From Pseudobutyrivibrio ruminis (GTDB lineage Bacteria; Bacillota; Clostridia; Lachnospirales; Lachnospiraceae), in the NCBI GenBank assembly GCA_015057305.1, contig SVES01000002.1, positions 62,001 through 126,000 on the forward strand: DNA of 64,000 nucleotides. Reading direction: 5' to 3'. The number at the start of each line of letters is the position of its first letter. The first letter of the stretch is position 1. The notes beneath the pieces were generated by a model. The model saw only the letters and a program-made list of their open reading frames with translations, made no database searches and was not told the DNA's origin. A program made the translations under genes and the position numbers. Positions 1 to 8,556 of the stretch are shown piece by piece.

Positions 1-663
1 AGGCCAGCCCTTGTTCCACTTAATGTTAAGGAAGCATATATTGCCAAAATGCAGGGACTAGCCCTGAAAAATGTCAGTCTAAACATTTTTGAAGGCAATA
101 AAAGTATATATGATGGTTTTGGAGAGATGCTTTTTACTCATTTCGGAGTTTCAGGACCATTGGTATTATCTGCTAGCTCTATAATAGGAAAGAAGCTGCA
201 AGCTTGTGGCAATCTTAAGGCTGTTATTGATTTAAAGCCGGCTCTTTCATTAGAAGAGCTTGATAATCGGTTGCTTAGAGATTTTAATGAAAATATGAAT
301 AAGCATCTTAGTTCTGTACTTAGAGGCTTGTTACCAGCATCCATGGTTCCTGTGTTTATTGAAATCCTTAATTTTGATGATGGTAGGCAGATTAATTCTG
401 TAACCAAGGAAGAACGTATGGCTATAATTAATTTGTTAAAGGCATTTCCTTTTACAATTACTGGTCTGCGGGAATACAAGGAAGCAATTATCACACAGGG
501 TGGCGTCTCAGTAAAAGCTATTGACCCATCTACCATGAAATGTAAAAATATAAATGGATTGTCCTTTGCTGGAGAAGTTCTTGATTTGGATGCTTTTACA
601 GGAGGCTTCAACCTTCAGATAGCTTGGTCTACTGGCTATTTGGCAGGTATTTCTATTAGTTAA
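1..663 (+). CDS. NAD(P)/FAD-dependent oxidoreductase, HI0933/BaiN-like (C-terminal part)
   Basis: The reading frame is open from base 1, so the gene starts upstream of the window; about 220 C-terminal residues are present. The first residues (RPALVPL) and the later FTHFGVSGPLVL, ITQGGVSV and GGFNLQIAWSTGYLAG segments match the end of the HI0933-like flavoprotein family (YhiN/BaiN group), with the final Gly-rich part closing the FAD site. Physiological substrates of these proteins are mostly unknown; a bile-acid reductase role is known only for some members and cannot be claimed here. It is followed after 24 bp by cmk, probably in one transcript. The N-terminal dinucleotide-binding motif lies outside the window. 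Confidence 0.8.
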   Translation, partial: RPALVPLNVKEAYIAKMQGLALKNVSLNIFEGNKSIYDGFGEMLFTHFGVSGPLVLSASSIIGKKLQACGNLKAVIDLKPALSLEELDNRLLRDFNENMNKHLSSVLRGLLPASMVPVFIEILNFDDGRQINSVTKEERMAIINLLKAFPFTITGLREYKEAIITQGGVSVKAIDPSTMKCKNINGLSFAGEVLDLDAFTGGFNLQIAWSTGYLAGISIS

Positions 664-687
664 TTAATAATTTGGAGGATATAGATT

Positions 688-1344
688 ATGGCATTTAATG
701 TTGCAATTGACGGACCTGCAGGAGCAGGAAAATCTACAATAGCTAAGGCGGTTGCTGCTAAGAAGGGGTACGTATATGTAGATACTGGAGCAATGTATAG
801 AGCAATGGCTTTATATTTTCTTCGCTCAAATATATCAAAGGATGACGAAGCAAAGATTTCTTCAGTAGTAGACGATATAGTTGTTTCTATTAAGTACGAA
901 GCTGGTTCACAGCATGTTATTCTAAACGGTGAGGATGTTACAGGTCTCATTAGAACAGAAGAGGTTGGCAACATGGCCAGTGCAACTTCAGTGTATAGCG
1001 CTGTAAGAACAAAGCTTGTTGCGTTACAGCAGGAACTTGCAAAAACTACTGATGTTATTATGGATGGAAGAGATATCGGAACTGTAGTTTTACCAAATGC
1101 AAATGTTAAGGTATTTTTGACAGCTTCAGTAGAATGTAGAGCAAAACGTAGATTTGACGAGCTTCAGGCAAAGGGAGAAAATCCTGATTTTGATAAAATA
1201 GCCAAGGACATAGAGGAGAGAGATTACAGAGATTCTCATCGTGAGATTAGCCCGTTAAAGCAGGCGGAGGACGCAATCTTAGTGGACAGCTCCAATATGA
1301 CAATAGATGAAGTGGTTGGGACTATTTTAGATTTGTGTAAATAG
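688..1344 (+). CDS. cmk: Cytidylate kinase
   Basis: Phosphorylates CMP and dCMP to the diphosphates in the cytosol. The 218-residue protein has the normal length and begins with the nucleotide-binding P-loop GPAGAGKST (residues 9-17), followed by the family motifs DTGAMYRAMALY, MDGRDIGTVV and RDYRDSHREISPL, which bind CMP and form the lid. A GGAGG ribosome site lies ahead of the ATG. The order flavoprotein-cmk-ispH-rpsA is common in clostridia, and the 11-bp gap to ispH suggests co-transcription. No key residue is missing. Confidence 0.96.
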   Translation: MAFNVAIDGPAGAGKSTIAKAVAAKKGYVYVDTGAMYRAMALYFLRSNISKDDEAKISSVVDDIVVSIKYEAGSQHVILNGEDVTGLIRTEEVGNMASATSVYSAVRTKLVALQQELAKTTDVIMDGRDIGTVVLPNANVKVFLTASVECRAKRRFDELQAKGENPDFDKIAKDIEERDYRDSHREISPLKQAEDAILVDSSNMTIDEVVGTILDLCK

Positions 1345-1355
1345 AGGATTATTCT

Positions 1356-2201
1356 ATGGATGTAATTTTAGCTAAATCAGCAGGCTTTTGTTTCGGAGTA
1401 CAAAGAGCAGTTGACGTTGTTGAGAAACAAATTCAAGAGGGGGACGGGTTTTTGTATACCTATGGTCCCATAATTCACAACGAAGAAGTTGTAAAAGAAT
1501 TTGAAAAGCATGGTGTCCAGGTTATGGATGAGGATAGAATAGAGGCTTATGCACCTGGTACTGTTATCATTCGTTCCCATGGAATCACAAAGGCAGTTGA
1601 GGAAAAGCTTAATGAGTTAGGACATAATGTTATTGATGCCACTTGCCCTTTTGTAAAGAAAATTCATAAGGCGGTTGATGAACACTCCAAGGCTGGTGAG
1701 TTTATAGTTATTATTGGAAACCCTGACCATCCAGAGGTAAAGGGAATTGTGGGATGGATTAATGGAAATAACTACAAAGTTATACCGGATGAGGAAACTG
1801 CAAAGGATTTTTCAGTAAATTCTTCTCAAGATATCTGTATTGTTTCTCAAACCACCTTTAACCATAATAAATTTCAAGAATTAGTTGAAATTATAAATCA
1901 AAAAGGTTATCATATTATTGTTTTGAATACAATATGCGATGCGACTAATAAAAGGCAGGTTGAAGCTGCAGAAATTGCTTCAAAAGTTGATGCCATGGTG
2001 GTTATTGGAAGTAAGAATTCGTCTAATACCCAAAAGTTGTACGAGATATGCAAAACAAGATGCAACGATACTTACTATATACAGACGGCTGATGATTTCC
2101 AGTCATCTGACCTTAGTTCCATTGAAAGTGTAGGTATTACCGCAGGGGCATCCACCCCAAACAATATTATCGAGGAGGTTCAAAAGAAATGTCAGAAATG
2201 A
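1356..2201 (+). CDS. ispH: 4-hydroxy-3-methylbut-2-enyl diphosphate reductase
   Basis: Last enzyme of the MEP isoprenoid pathway; a [4Fe-4S] protein that makes IPP and DMAPP from HMBPP. The 281 residues contain the three cluster cysteines at about 12 (GFCFGV), 97 (DATCPF) and 194 (NTICDAT), and the substrate-binding histidines near 41, 75 and 125. In many clostridia IspH is fused to ribosomal protein S1. Here the two are separate, but the stop codon lies inside the start of rpsA (13-bp overlap), so they should be translationally coupled. The protein lacks any S1 tail. Confidence 0.95.
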   Translation: MDVILAKSAGFCFGVQRAVDVVEKQIQEGDGFLYTYGPIIHNEEVVKEFEKHGVQVMDEDRIEAYAPGTVIIRSHGITKAVEEKLNELGHNVIDATCPFVKKIHKAVDEHSKAGEFIVIIGNPDHPEVKGIVGWINGNNYKVIPDEETAKDFSVNSSQDICIVSQTTFNHNKFQELVEIINQKGYHIIVLNTICDATNKRQVEAAEIASKVDAMVVIGSKNSSNTQKLYEICKTRCNDTYYIQTADDFQSSDLSSIESVGITAGASTPNNIIEEVQKKCQK

Positions 2202-3307
2202 GTTTTGAACAAATGTTGGAGGAATCATTTAAAACTATACACAATGGAGAGGTAGTAGACGGTACTGTTATTAGCGTAAAGCCAGATGAAATCGTTTTAA
2301 ATATCGGTTATAAGTCAGACGGTATTATTACACGTTCAGAGTACACAAACGAGTCAAATGTTGACCTTACTACTGTTGTAAATGTTGGTGATTCTTTATC
2401 AGCTATCGTTATCAAGGTTAATGATGGAGAGGGACAGGTTCTTCTTTCATACAAGAGACTTGCTCAGGAAAAGGGTAACGAGAGACTTGCTGAAGCCTTT
2501 GAAAATGGTGAAGTACTTACAGCTACAGTTGATAAGGTACTTAAGGGTGGTCTTACAGTAGTTGTTGATGAGGCTAGAGTATTTATTCCTGCTTCATTCG
2601 TTTCAGATGTATATGAAAAGGACCTTGGAAAATATCAGGGACAGGAAATTAGCTTCGTTATCACTGAGTTTGATCCAAAGCGCCGTAGAATTATTGGTAA
2701 CAGAAAGACTCTTCTTGTTGCAGATAGAGCAAAGGCTCAGGAAGAACTTATGTCTAAGATTGCTGTTGGTCAGGAATTCGAAGGAACAGTTAAGAATGTT
2801 AAGGATTTTGGTGCATTCATCGATTTAGGTGGAGCTGATGGTCTTCTTCATATCTCAGAAATGAGCTGGGGACGTGTTGAGAATCCTACAAAGACTCTTA
2901 ACGTTGGCGATAAGATTAAGGTATTTGTTAAGGAAATCAAGGATGGCAAGATTGCACTTTCTTGCAAGTTTGATGATGAGAATCCATGGAACGGTGCTGC
3001 TGAGAAGTACGCAGTTGGTACAATTGTAAAGGGTAAAGTAGTTCGTATGAAGGACTTTGGCGCTTTCGTTGAGCTAGCTCCTGGAATTGATGCGCTTTTA
3101 CATGTATCACAGATTTCTAAGGATCGTATTGAGAAGCCTTCTGATGTGCTTTCAGTTGGTCAGGAAATTGAGGCTAAGGTTGTTGAATTCAATGATGATG
3201 AAAAGAAGATTAGCCTTTCTATGAAAGCTCTTACAGATCCAGATGATGCTTCTGATGAAGATGTTGCAGATGTAAATATCGAAGAAGTTGCAGCTGAGGA
3301 AGAGTAA
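2189..3307 (+). CDS. rpsA: Ribosomal protein S1-like, four S1 domains
   Basis: RNA-binding protein of the small ribosomal subunit or an S1-like relative. The 372 residues contain four OB-fold S1 repeats at about 17-90, 105-170, 193-262 and 277-348; the third and fourth show the classic VKDFGAFIDL and MKDFGAFVEL cores. The tail after 350 is acidic. Firmicute S1 proteins have four repeats rather than the six of Escherichia coli, so the length is normal. The ATG at 2189 has GAGGAGG ten bases upstream inside ispH; a second ATG at 2198 overlaps the ispH stop and could be used instead. Confidence 0.92.
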   Translation: MSEMSFEQMLEESFKTIHNGEVVDGTVISVKPDEIVLNIGYKSDGIITRSEYTNESNVDLTTVVNVGDSLSAIVIKVNDGEGQVLLSYKRLAQEKGNERLAEAFENGEVLTATVDKVLKGGLTVVVDEARVFIPASFVSDVYEKDLGKYQGQEISFVITEFDPKRRRIIGNRKTLLVADRAKAQEELMSKIAVGQEFEGTVKNVKDFGAFIDLGGADGLLHISEMSWGRVENPTKTLNVGDKIKVFVKEIKDGKIALSCKFDDENPWNGAAEKYAVGTIVKGKVVRMKDFGAFVELAPGIDALLHVSQISKDRIEKPSDVLSVGQEIEAKVVEFNDDEKKISLSMKALTDPDDASDEDVADVNIEEVAAEEE

Positions 3308-3328
3308 TTAGTAATTTCTATTGATTAT

Positions 3329-3361
3329 AAAGAGTTCTTGGGTTTCCAAGAGCTCTTTTTT
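3329..3361 (+). terminator. Intrinsic terminator after rpsA
   Basis: AGAGTTCTTGG pairs with CCAAGAGCTCT (one G-U pair) across a three-base loop and runs into TTTTTT. It should end the cmk-ispH-rpsA transcript. Confidence 0.88.
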
Positions 3362-3434
3362 GCTAGTCATAGTTGGCTAAAATATTAATTATGATAAAAC
3401 TTTAAGCTGTAACAATTAATACACAATTAATTAG

Positions 3435-3440
3435 TATAAT
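3435..3440 (+). promoter_or_regulatory. Probable -10 box for cheR
   Basis: A perfect TATAAT lies 45 bases before the preferred cheR start. No convincing -35 is seen at the usual distance, so this is tentative. Confidence 0.4.
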
Positions 3441-3484
3441 GTATTTTGTTTAGATTAGCGAAAAACATGATAGGAGTATACAAT

Positions 3485-4258
3485 ATGGACAATTATGATG
3501 GTTTCAAAAAAGAGGTTTATGATTTAACAAAAATTGATTTAAGCTCTTACAAAGAAAAACAGATGCGCAGACGTATTGACTCTCTTGTGACAAAGCATAA
3601 ATGTAAGGAATATCACGAGTATGTTGGACTTTTAAAAAAGGATAAAGAGGTTTTTGATGAATTTGTCAATTTCCTCACTATCAATGTTTCTGAATTTTAT
3701 CGCAATCCAGATCAATGGGAATTAATGACAAAGGAGTTCATTCCTGAATTAATTGCACATTCAGGACAAAATCTTAAAATTTGGAGTGCTGCCTGTTCAA
3801 CAGGTGATGAGCCTTATTCTCTTGTTATGGCTCTGTCTCAACACATGCCACTTAATAAGATTAAAATATATGCAACTGACATAGACAAGCAGGTTATAGC
3901 CACTGCCAAGGTTGGATTGTATAATGCTAAGAGTATTGCTGGAGTTCCAGCAGATTTAAAAAAGAAGTTCTTTACTCCTGTTGGAAATTCCTTCCAGATT
4001 AGTGAAGAAGTAAAGAGATGTGTAGAATTCAAGGAGCACAATTTACTTAGAGATCCTTATCCAAGCAATTATGATATGATTGTATGCAGAAATGTATTGA
4101 TTTACTTTACTGATGAGGCTAAGGACGAGGTTTATGACAAGTTTGCCAAGTCTCTAAGGCAGGGTGGAATCCTGTTTATTGGCTCAACAGAGCAGGTTAT
4201 CAACTACAAGGATCTTGGATATAAGAGACGCTATTCATTCTATTATGAAAAAGTATAA
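3485..4258 (+). CDS. cheR: CheR-type chemoreceptor glutamate methyltransferase
   Basis: SAM-dependent methyltransferase that methylates glutamates of chemoreceptors. The all-helical N-terminal CheR domain (RRRIDSL and following) is followed by the Rossmann SAM-binding domain with WSAACSTGDEPYS, the DID acidic loop and MIVCRNVLIYF. An earlier TTG (3446) extends the frame, but ATG 3485 is preferred because TAGGAG stands eight bases ahead of it; this gives 257 residues, the family size. No other chemotaxis gene is nearby, so it acts with receptors encoded elsewhere. Confidence 0.9.
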   Translation: MDNYDGFKKEVYDLTKIDLSSYKEKQMRRRIDSLVTKHKCKEYHEYVGLLKKDKEVFDEFVNFLTINVSEFYRNPDQWELMTKEFIPELIAHSGQNLKIWSAACSTGDEPYSLVMALSQHMPLNKIKIYATDIDKQVIATAKVGLYNAKSIAGVPADLKKKFFTPVGNSFQISEEVKRCVEFKEHNLLRDPYPSNYDMIVCRNVLIYFTDEAKDEVYDKFAKSLRQGGILFIGSTEQVINYKDLGYKRRYSFYYEKV

Positions 4259-4263
4259 TGAAA

Positions 4264-4410
4264 ATGACGGCTGATGATTTAGTGTAACATGCTCCCGCAG
4301 GCCACTGATGTAAGCTCCGCTTACTAGACCAACATTTTCCTTCATTACACTCGGAAAATGTTGGTCATATCCTGCTCGCGCTTGCCAACTCTATGAACAT
4401 CAGCCTTATG
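4264..4410. repeat. Nested inverted repeats between convergent cheR and yprB-like genes
   Basis: The spacer is almost entirely self-complementary. GGCTGATG (4269) pairs with CATCAGCC (4398), GCAGG (4297) with CCTGC (4371), GTAAGC with GCTTAC (4310-4324, three-base loop), and a perfect 14-bp stem joins 4327-4340 to 4353-4366. It has no long T-run like the simple terminators elsewhere in the window. It could act as a two-way terminator, a structured RNA or a small repeat element. Confidence 0.6.
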
Positions 4411-4423
4411 TTATATATATAAT

Positions 4424-5482
4424 TTAATGCTTCAACATATATCTGCATACCTTAACCAGCAGGGGTGGGGTGAGGTCCAAGATATCTATGTAGGTTTCCT
4501 TGGATTCGTAGGTTGGTTTGAAAATGCGAGTGGTTCCTATATCGATCTTTTCAGGAAGGGCAAGAAATTGCCCTTCTTTTTTTACTTTGCAATCAGCTCT
4601 TTTGGCAGGGCGACGACATTCTTTATCCATGCTTTCGCCTATTGATTTTGGGATGATAATATCTTCGTTAATAAGATAATAATAGTTTTTGTAATCTGGC
4701 AAAAATGTGTAAAGCTCCCCCTTAAATAGATTCAAAGTAACGTATATACGATTATTTTTTATAATATATAGACCGTATTCTCTTTGTTTGTTAATGGGAT
4801 TTGGCAGTTCAAAACCTATTTCAACCTCAAATCTTAGCTTTCCATCATTTATTTCATGAGAGATATATCGTAAATCCGTATTTAAAAGCTCAGGGTATGA
4901 AAGAATATCTGTGATATAAATCATGCCCTTTACATCCTCGTAATTATGGAGAAGAATTAGTTCTTTTGAGGTTGTATCTCCGGTTAGACTATAGTGCATA
5001 TATACAGGGATAAGTTCACCACCATTGTATTTATCATCACGGTGGAGACCTAGAAATTCTTCGATTGTTTTTTGCTTGTAATTTGGTAAATCAAGTAGGC
5101 ATCTGGCCTTTGTGGTCATTAAATACATATCTGTATGAGACTTTGATTTTATTTTTGTATTTAATTTATATTTACGACAGCGCTCAACAATAAAGGATTC
5201 ATCAAAACGAGTTGAATTAAAACCTAATAGCTTTGGATATTTTTCCATTATAGTTTCAAATTCCTGTAAAATTTCCAATTCTTCAGATTCATTTGAAGCT
5301 AGTAGCTGGGTAATTGTTATTGTATCCCCGACTCTTGTGGCATATCCAATAAGATATATATAAGATTTTCTTGGAGATAAACCAGTACATTCGATATCAA
5401 AAAACAAGGTGTTTTCATCAAAATAAATATCGTATACACGGTTTGGATTTTCTAACTTATAGCTATTATTAATAATTTCCAT
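4424..5482 (-). CDS. RNase H-like exonuclease-fold protein, YprB family
   Basis: Predicted metal-dependent 3'-5' exonuclease-fold protein of 352 residues. The N-terminal half carries DEDD-type motifs: FFDIECTGLS (about residue 28), LLGFNSTRFDESFI (about 105) and LHNYEDVKGMIYI (about 180), which supply the acidic metal ligands. The C-terminal half is a less conserved beta-rich region. YprB of Bacillus is the nearest relative I recognise; its biological role is not settled. It is one of only two - strand genes and faces rnfC divergently; an ATTATA at 5516-5521 could be its -10 on the - strand. Confidence 0.75.
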   Translation of the reverse strand: MEIINNSYKLENPNRVYDIYFDENTLFFDIECTGLSPRKSYIYLIGYATRVGDTITITQLLASNESEELEILQEFETIMEKYPKLLGFNSTRFDESFIVERCRKYKLNTKIKSKSHTDMYLMTTKARCLLDLPNYKQKTIEEFLGLHRDDKYNGGELIPVYMHYSLTGDTTSKELILLHNYEDVKGMIYITDILSYPELLNTDLRYISHEINDGKLRFEVEIGFELPNPINKQREYGLYIIKNNRIYVTLNLFKGELYTFLPDYKNYYYLINEDIIIPKSIGESMDKECRRPAKRADCKVKKEGQFLALPEKIDIGTTRIFKPTYESKETYIDILDLTPPLLVKVCRYMLKH

Positions 5483-5564
5483 ATTCTAAACTCTTTCAAT
5501 TATTTCTATTGTTAAATTATACACAAACAATACAGATTTGGTACTAAAAAATATACAAAATAAA

Positions 5565-5604
5565 TGAGAATAATTCTCTTTTATTTAGGGCAAAATGTTA
5601 TAAT
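5565..5604 (+). promoter_or_regulatory. rnf promoter with Fur-like dyad
   Basis: TGTTATAAT (5596-5604) is an extended -10 about 47 bases before rnfC. Over the -35 region lies a 7-1-7 palindrome at 5565-5579, TGAGAAT-A-ATTCTCT, matching 11 of 14 specified positions of the Fur consensus TGATAATNATTATCA. A repressor bound there would block RNA polymerase. Confidence 0.55.
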
Positions 5605-5651
5605 GAATTTAAATTATTAACACAAATTTTACAGAAAGAGGGGTAGAGTTA

Positions 5652-6971
5652 ATGGGCCTGAGAACATTTAAAGGTGGTGTTCATCCTTACGATGGCAAGG
5701 AACTTTCAAAGGAAAAGCCTATCAAGGAATTGAAACCACAGGGCGAAATGGTCTATCCACTATCTCAACATATCGGTGCACCTGCACAGGCATGTGTTGC
5801 GGTAGGAGATACAGTACTTCGTGGTCAGAAAATCGCTGAGGCAGGTGGCTTTGTATCATCACCTATCTTTTCCAGCGTTTCTGGCACAGTTAAGGCTATT
5901 GAGCCAAGACGTGTTGCTACTGGTGACATGGTTAATTCTATCATCATCACTAATGATGGTAAATTTATCGAAACTGGCTTTGAAGGCTGCGATGATTATA
6001 GCAAGCTTTCAAACGATGAAATCATCAAAAAAATTCAAGAGGCAGGCATTGTTGGTATGGGAGGTGCGGGATTCCCTACTCACGTAAAGCTTTCGCCTAA
6101 TAACCCGGAGAAAATTGAGTATATTATTGCAAACTGTGCTGAGTGTGAGCCTTATCTTACATCTGATTACCGCAGCATGGTTGAGCAGCCTGAAAAGCTC
6201 ATCACAGGAATGAAGATTATTTTACAGCTTTTTCCAAATGCAAAGGGTCTTCTTGGTATTGAGGACAATAAAAGCGATGTAATTGCATCCTTGGGAAAGC
6301 TTGTAGAAAATGAGCCCCGTATAGAAGTGGTACCATTGCTTACAAAATATCCTCAGGGCGGTGAGAGACAGCTAATCAAAGCTTGTACTAATCGTGAAAT
6401 CAATTCAAAAATGCTTCCTGCCGATGCGGGATGTATTGTTGATAATGTAGCTACTATAAATGCTATATATACAGCCATAGTTGAGGGTAAGCCAGTTATG
6501 GACCGTATCTTTACATTGACTGGTGACGCAGTTATGGAGCCTAGAAATTATCGTATTTGCATTGGCACTAGCTGCAAGGAGATATTGGAAGCTGCTGGAG
6601 GTTTTGTTAGAGAACCAGCCAAAATAATTTCAGGAGGTCCTATGATGGGATTTGCTGTTATGGATACAGATATCCCTACAACGAAGACTTCGGGAGCATT
6701 GTTATGCCTTTCTCAGGACGAGGTATCTAAGTTCGAAACTACTGCTTGTATAAACTGCGGCAGATGTGTTGAGGCGTGCCCTGAAAATCTTATTCCATCA
6801 AGACTTTCAAAATTCTCTGATCACGGCGATAAGGCTGAATTTGAAAAATGGTACGGTCTAGAGTGTATTGAATGTGGAAGCTGTAGCTTTGCATGTCCTG
6901 CTAGAAAACCTCTTGCACAATCTATAAAGACAATGAAAAAGCTTGTGCTTGCTGATAAGAGAAAAAAGTAG
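5652..6971 (+). CDS. rnfC: Rnf complex subunit RnfC
   Basis: Peripheral subunit of the membrane ferredoxin:NAD+ oxidoreductase, which couples electron transfer from reduced ferredoxin to NAD+ with Na+ or H+ export. The 439 residues show the RnfC N-terminal domain (FKGGVHPYDGKELS), the NAD/FMN-binding Gly-rich stretch GIVGMGGAGFPTHVK near 135, and two [4Fe-4S] motifs near 370 and 410 (CINCGRCVEACP and CIECGSCSFACP). It is the first gene of rnfCDGEAB, read from its own promoter. A GAAAGAGGGG ribosome site precedes the ATG. Confidence 0.97.
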   Translation: MGLRTFKGGVHPYDGKELSKEKPIKELKPQGEMVYPLSQHIGAPAQACVAVGDTVLRGQKIAEAGGFVSSPIFSSVSGTVKAIEPRRVATGDMVNSIIITNDGKFIETGFEGCDDYSKLSNDEIIKKIQEAGIVGMGGAGFPTHVKLSPNNPEKIEYIIANCAECEPYLTSDYRSMVEQPEKLITGMKIILQLFPNAKGLLGIEDNKSDVIASLGKLVENEPRIEVVPLLTKYPQGGERQLIKACTNREINSKMLPADAGCIVDNVATINAIYTAIVEGKPVMDRIFTLTGDAVMEPRNYRICIGTSCKEILEAAGGFVREPAKIISGGPMMGFAVMDTDIPTTKTSGALLCLSQDEVSKFETTACINCGRCVEACPENLIPSRLSKFSDHGDKAEFEKWYGLECIECGSCSFACPARKPLAQSIKTMKKLVLADKRKK

Positions 6972-6989
6972 AAAGGGTAGGGTAGAAAA

Positions 6990-7946
6990 GTGAGTAATTT
7001 ATTAAAGGTTTCTTCATCTCCACATGTAAGAGCGAAAGACGACACAAGCCGCATAATGCTTTATGTTCTTATTGCCCTGATGCCAACTACGATTTTTGGT
7101 ATTTTTAATTTTGGAATTAGAGCACTTTTGCTAGTGTTGGTTTGTATTATTACATGTGTTTTATCTGAATTTTTGTTTGAAAAAGCTGTTGGCAAAAAGA
7201 GTACAATAGGAGATTTAAGTGCGGCGGTTACTGGACTTCTATTGGCACTAAATCTTCCTCATACACTTCCTGTTTGGCAGGCTGTTTTAGGCTCAGTATT
7301 TGCCATAGTTGTTGTAAAAATGTTATTTGGAGGTCTGGGTCAGAATTTCATGAATCCAGCCCTAGGTGGAAGAGTATTTCTTCTTATTTCATTTGCAGCT
7401 ACCATGACTAATTTTGAGTTTGATGGAGTGGCAGGAGCAACACCACTAGCACTTCTTAAAAATGGTGAATCAGTTAATACTCTTGATATGCTTATTGGTA
7501 GATGTGGTGGAACAATTGGTGAGACAAGTGCTCTTTGCATTTTACTTGGAGCAATTATTTTGATTTTACTGGGAGTAATCGATTTGACTATTCCAGGCAT
7601 CTATATTGTTACATTTTCAATTTTTATTATGCTTTTTGGCGGTCATGGCTTTGACACTACATTTTTAGTTGCACATTTATGTGGCGGTGGTTTAATGCTT
7701 GGTGCATTTTTTATGGCTACAGACTATGTAACATCCCCAATCACACCTGGTGGAAAAGTAATATATGGTATTTGCTTAGGGGTACTTACTGGAGTATTTC
7801 GTATTTTCGGTAATAGTGCAGAAGGTGTCAGCTATGCAATTATTTTTAGTAACCTGTTAGTGCCTTTAATTGAAAAGGTTACTGTACCTCGTGCATTTGG
7901 TATTGTAAAAGAAAAGAAGGCTAAGGAGGTGAAGGCTAATGAATAA
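6990..7946 (+). CDS. rnfD: Rnf complex subunit RnfD
   Basis: Integral membrane subunit with about nine hydrophobic helices that carries a covalently bound FMN. The flavinylation motif GATPLA is present with its threonine at residue 151. The start is GTG, 18 bp after rnfC; the N-terminus SSSPHVR is typical of the family. It overlaps rnfG by 8 bp, so translation is coupled. Its length (318) is normal. RnfD forms much of the ion path with RnfA and RnfE. Confidence 0.96.
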   Translation: MSNLLKVSSSPHVRAKDDTSRIMLYVLIALMPTTIFGIFNFGIRALLLVLVCIITCVLSEFLFEKAVGKKSTIGDLSAAVTGLLLALNLPHTLPVWQAVLGSVFAIVVVKMLFGGLGQNFMNPALGGRVFLLISFAATMTNFEFDGVAGATPLALLKNGESVNTLDMLIGRCGGTIGETSALCILLGAIILILLGVIDLTIPGIYIVTFSIFIMLFGGHGFDTTFLVAHLCGGGLMLGAFFMATDYVTSPITPGGKVIYGICLGVLTGVFRIFGNSAEGVSYAIIFSNLLVPLIEKVTVPRAFGIVKEKKAKEVKANE

Positions 7947-8556
7947 ATTAGTTAAAGATGCTCTTATCCTTACTTGTATTACAGTTATTGCTGGATTTGC
8001 ATTAGGCCTTGTTTATGAAATTACAAAGGCTCCAATTGCCAAGGCAGAGGCTGATGCTTTACAAAAGGCTTACCAGACCGTATTTGCTGATGCTGCATCC
8101 TTTGCTGATATGGATGGCTTTGATTCTCAGAGTGCTACCCAATTAGTAGCAGATGCAGGCTATACAAATGAAACCATTGATAACTGTGTTGAGGCTCTTG
8201 ATGCTTCAGGAAATGTTTTGGGCTACGTAATTACGGTTACCACCTCTGCTGGATATGGTGGAGATATTACATTCTCAATTGGAATTACAAATGATGGAGT
8301 GATTAATGCTTATTCAATTACAAGCATTTCAGAAACTGCTGGTCTTGGTATGAAGGCTAGAGATACTGGAGATGGAACTTTTTCATCTCAGTTTAATTCC
8401 CGTGCAGCCGAGATTTTTACAGTTACTAAGACTGGAGCCAAGGATACATCTGAAATAGATGCAATTTCCGCAGCTACAATTACTTCTAATGCAGTTACAG
8501 GAGGCGTAAATGCAGGCGTCACCTACTTTAATTCACTGGTAGGAGGTGCAGAATGA
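7939..8556 (+). CDS. rnfG: Rnf complex subunit RnfG
   Basis: Flavoprotein anchored by one N-terminal helix (residues 8-28), with an extracytoplasmic FMN-binding domain. The covalent FMN threonine is T180 in the motif DAISAATITS, and AGYGGDI plus ETAGLGMKA are the other conserved segments. The 205 residues fit the family. It overlaps rnfD and rnfE, consistent with stoichiometric synthesis of the complex. Confidence 0.96.
   Translation: MNKLVKDALILTCITVIAGFALGLVYEITKAPIAKAEADALQKAYQTVFADAASFADMDGFDSQSATQLVADAGYTNETIDNCVEALDASGNVLGYVITVTTSAGYGGDITFSIGITNDGVINAYSITSISETAGLGMKARDTGDGTFSSQFNSRAAEIFTVTKTGAKDTSEIDAISAATITSNAVTGGVNAGVTYFNSLVGGAE

Noticed and set aside
2189-2201. IspH-S1 fusion
   Set aside because: The two frames differ and each has its own stop and start; they only overlap by 13 bp.
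4427-4645. 72-codon + strand frame opposite the yprB-like gene
   Set aside because: It is a shadow of the real - strand gene, which has motifs and a sensible start.
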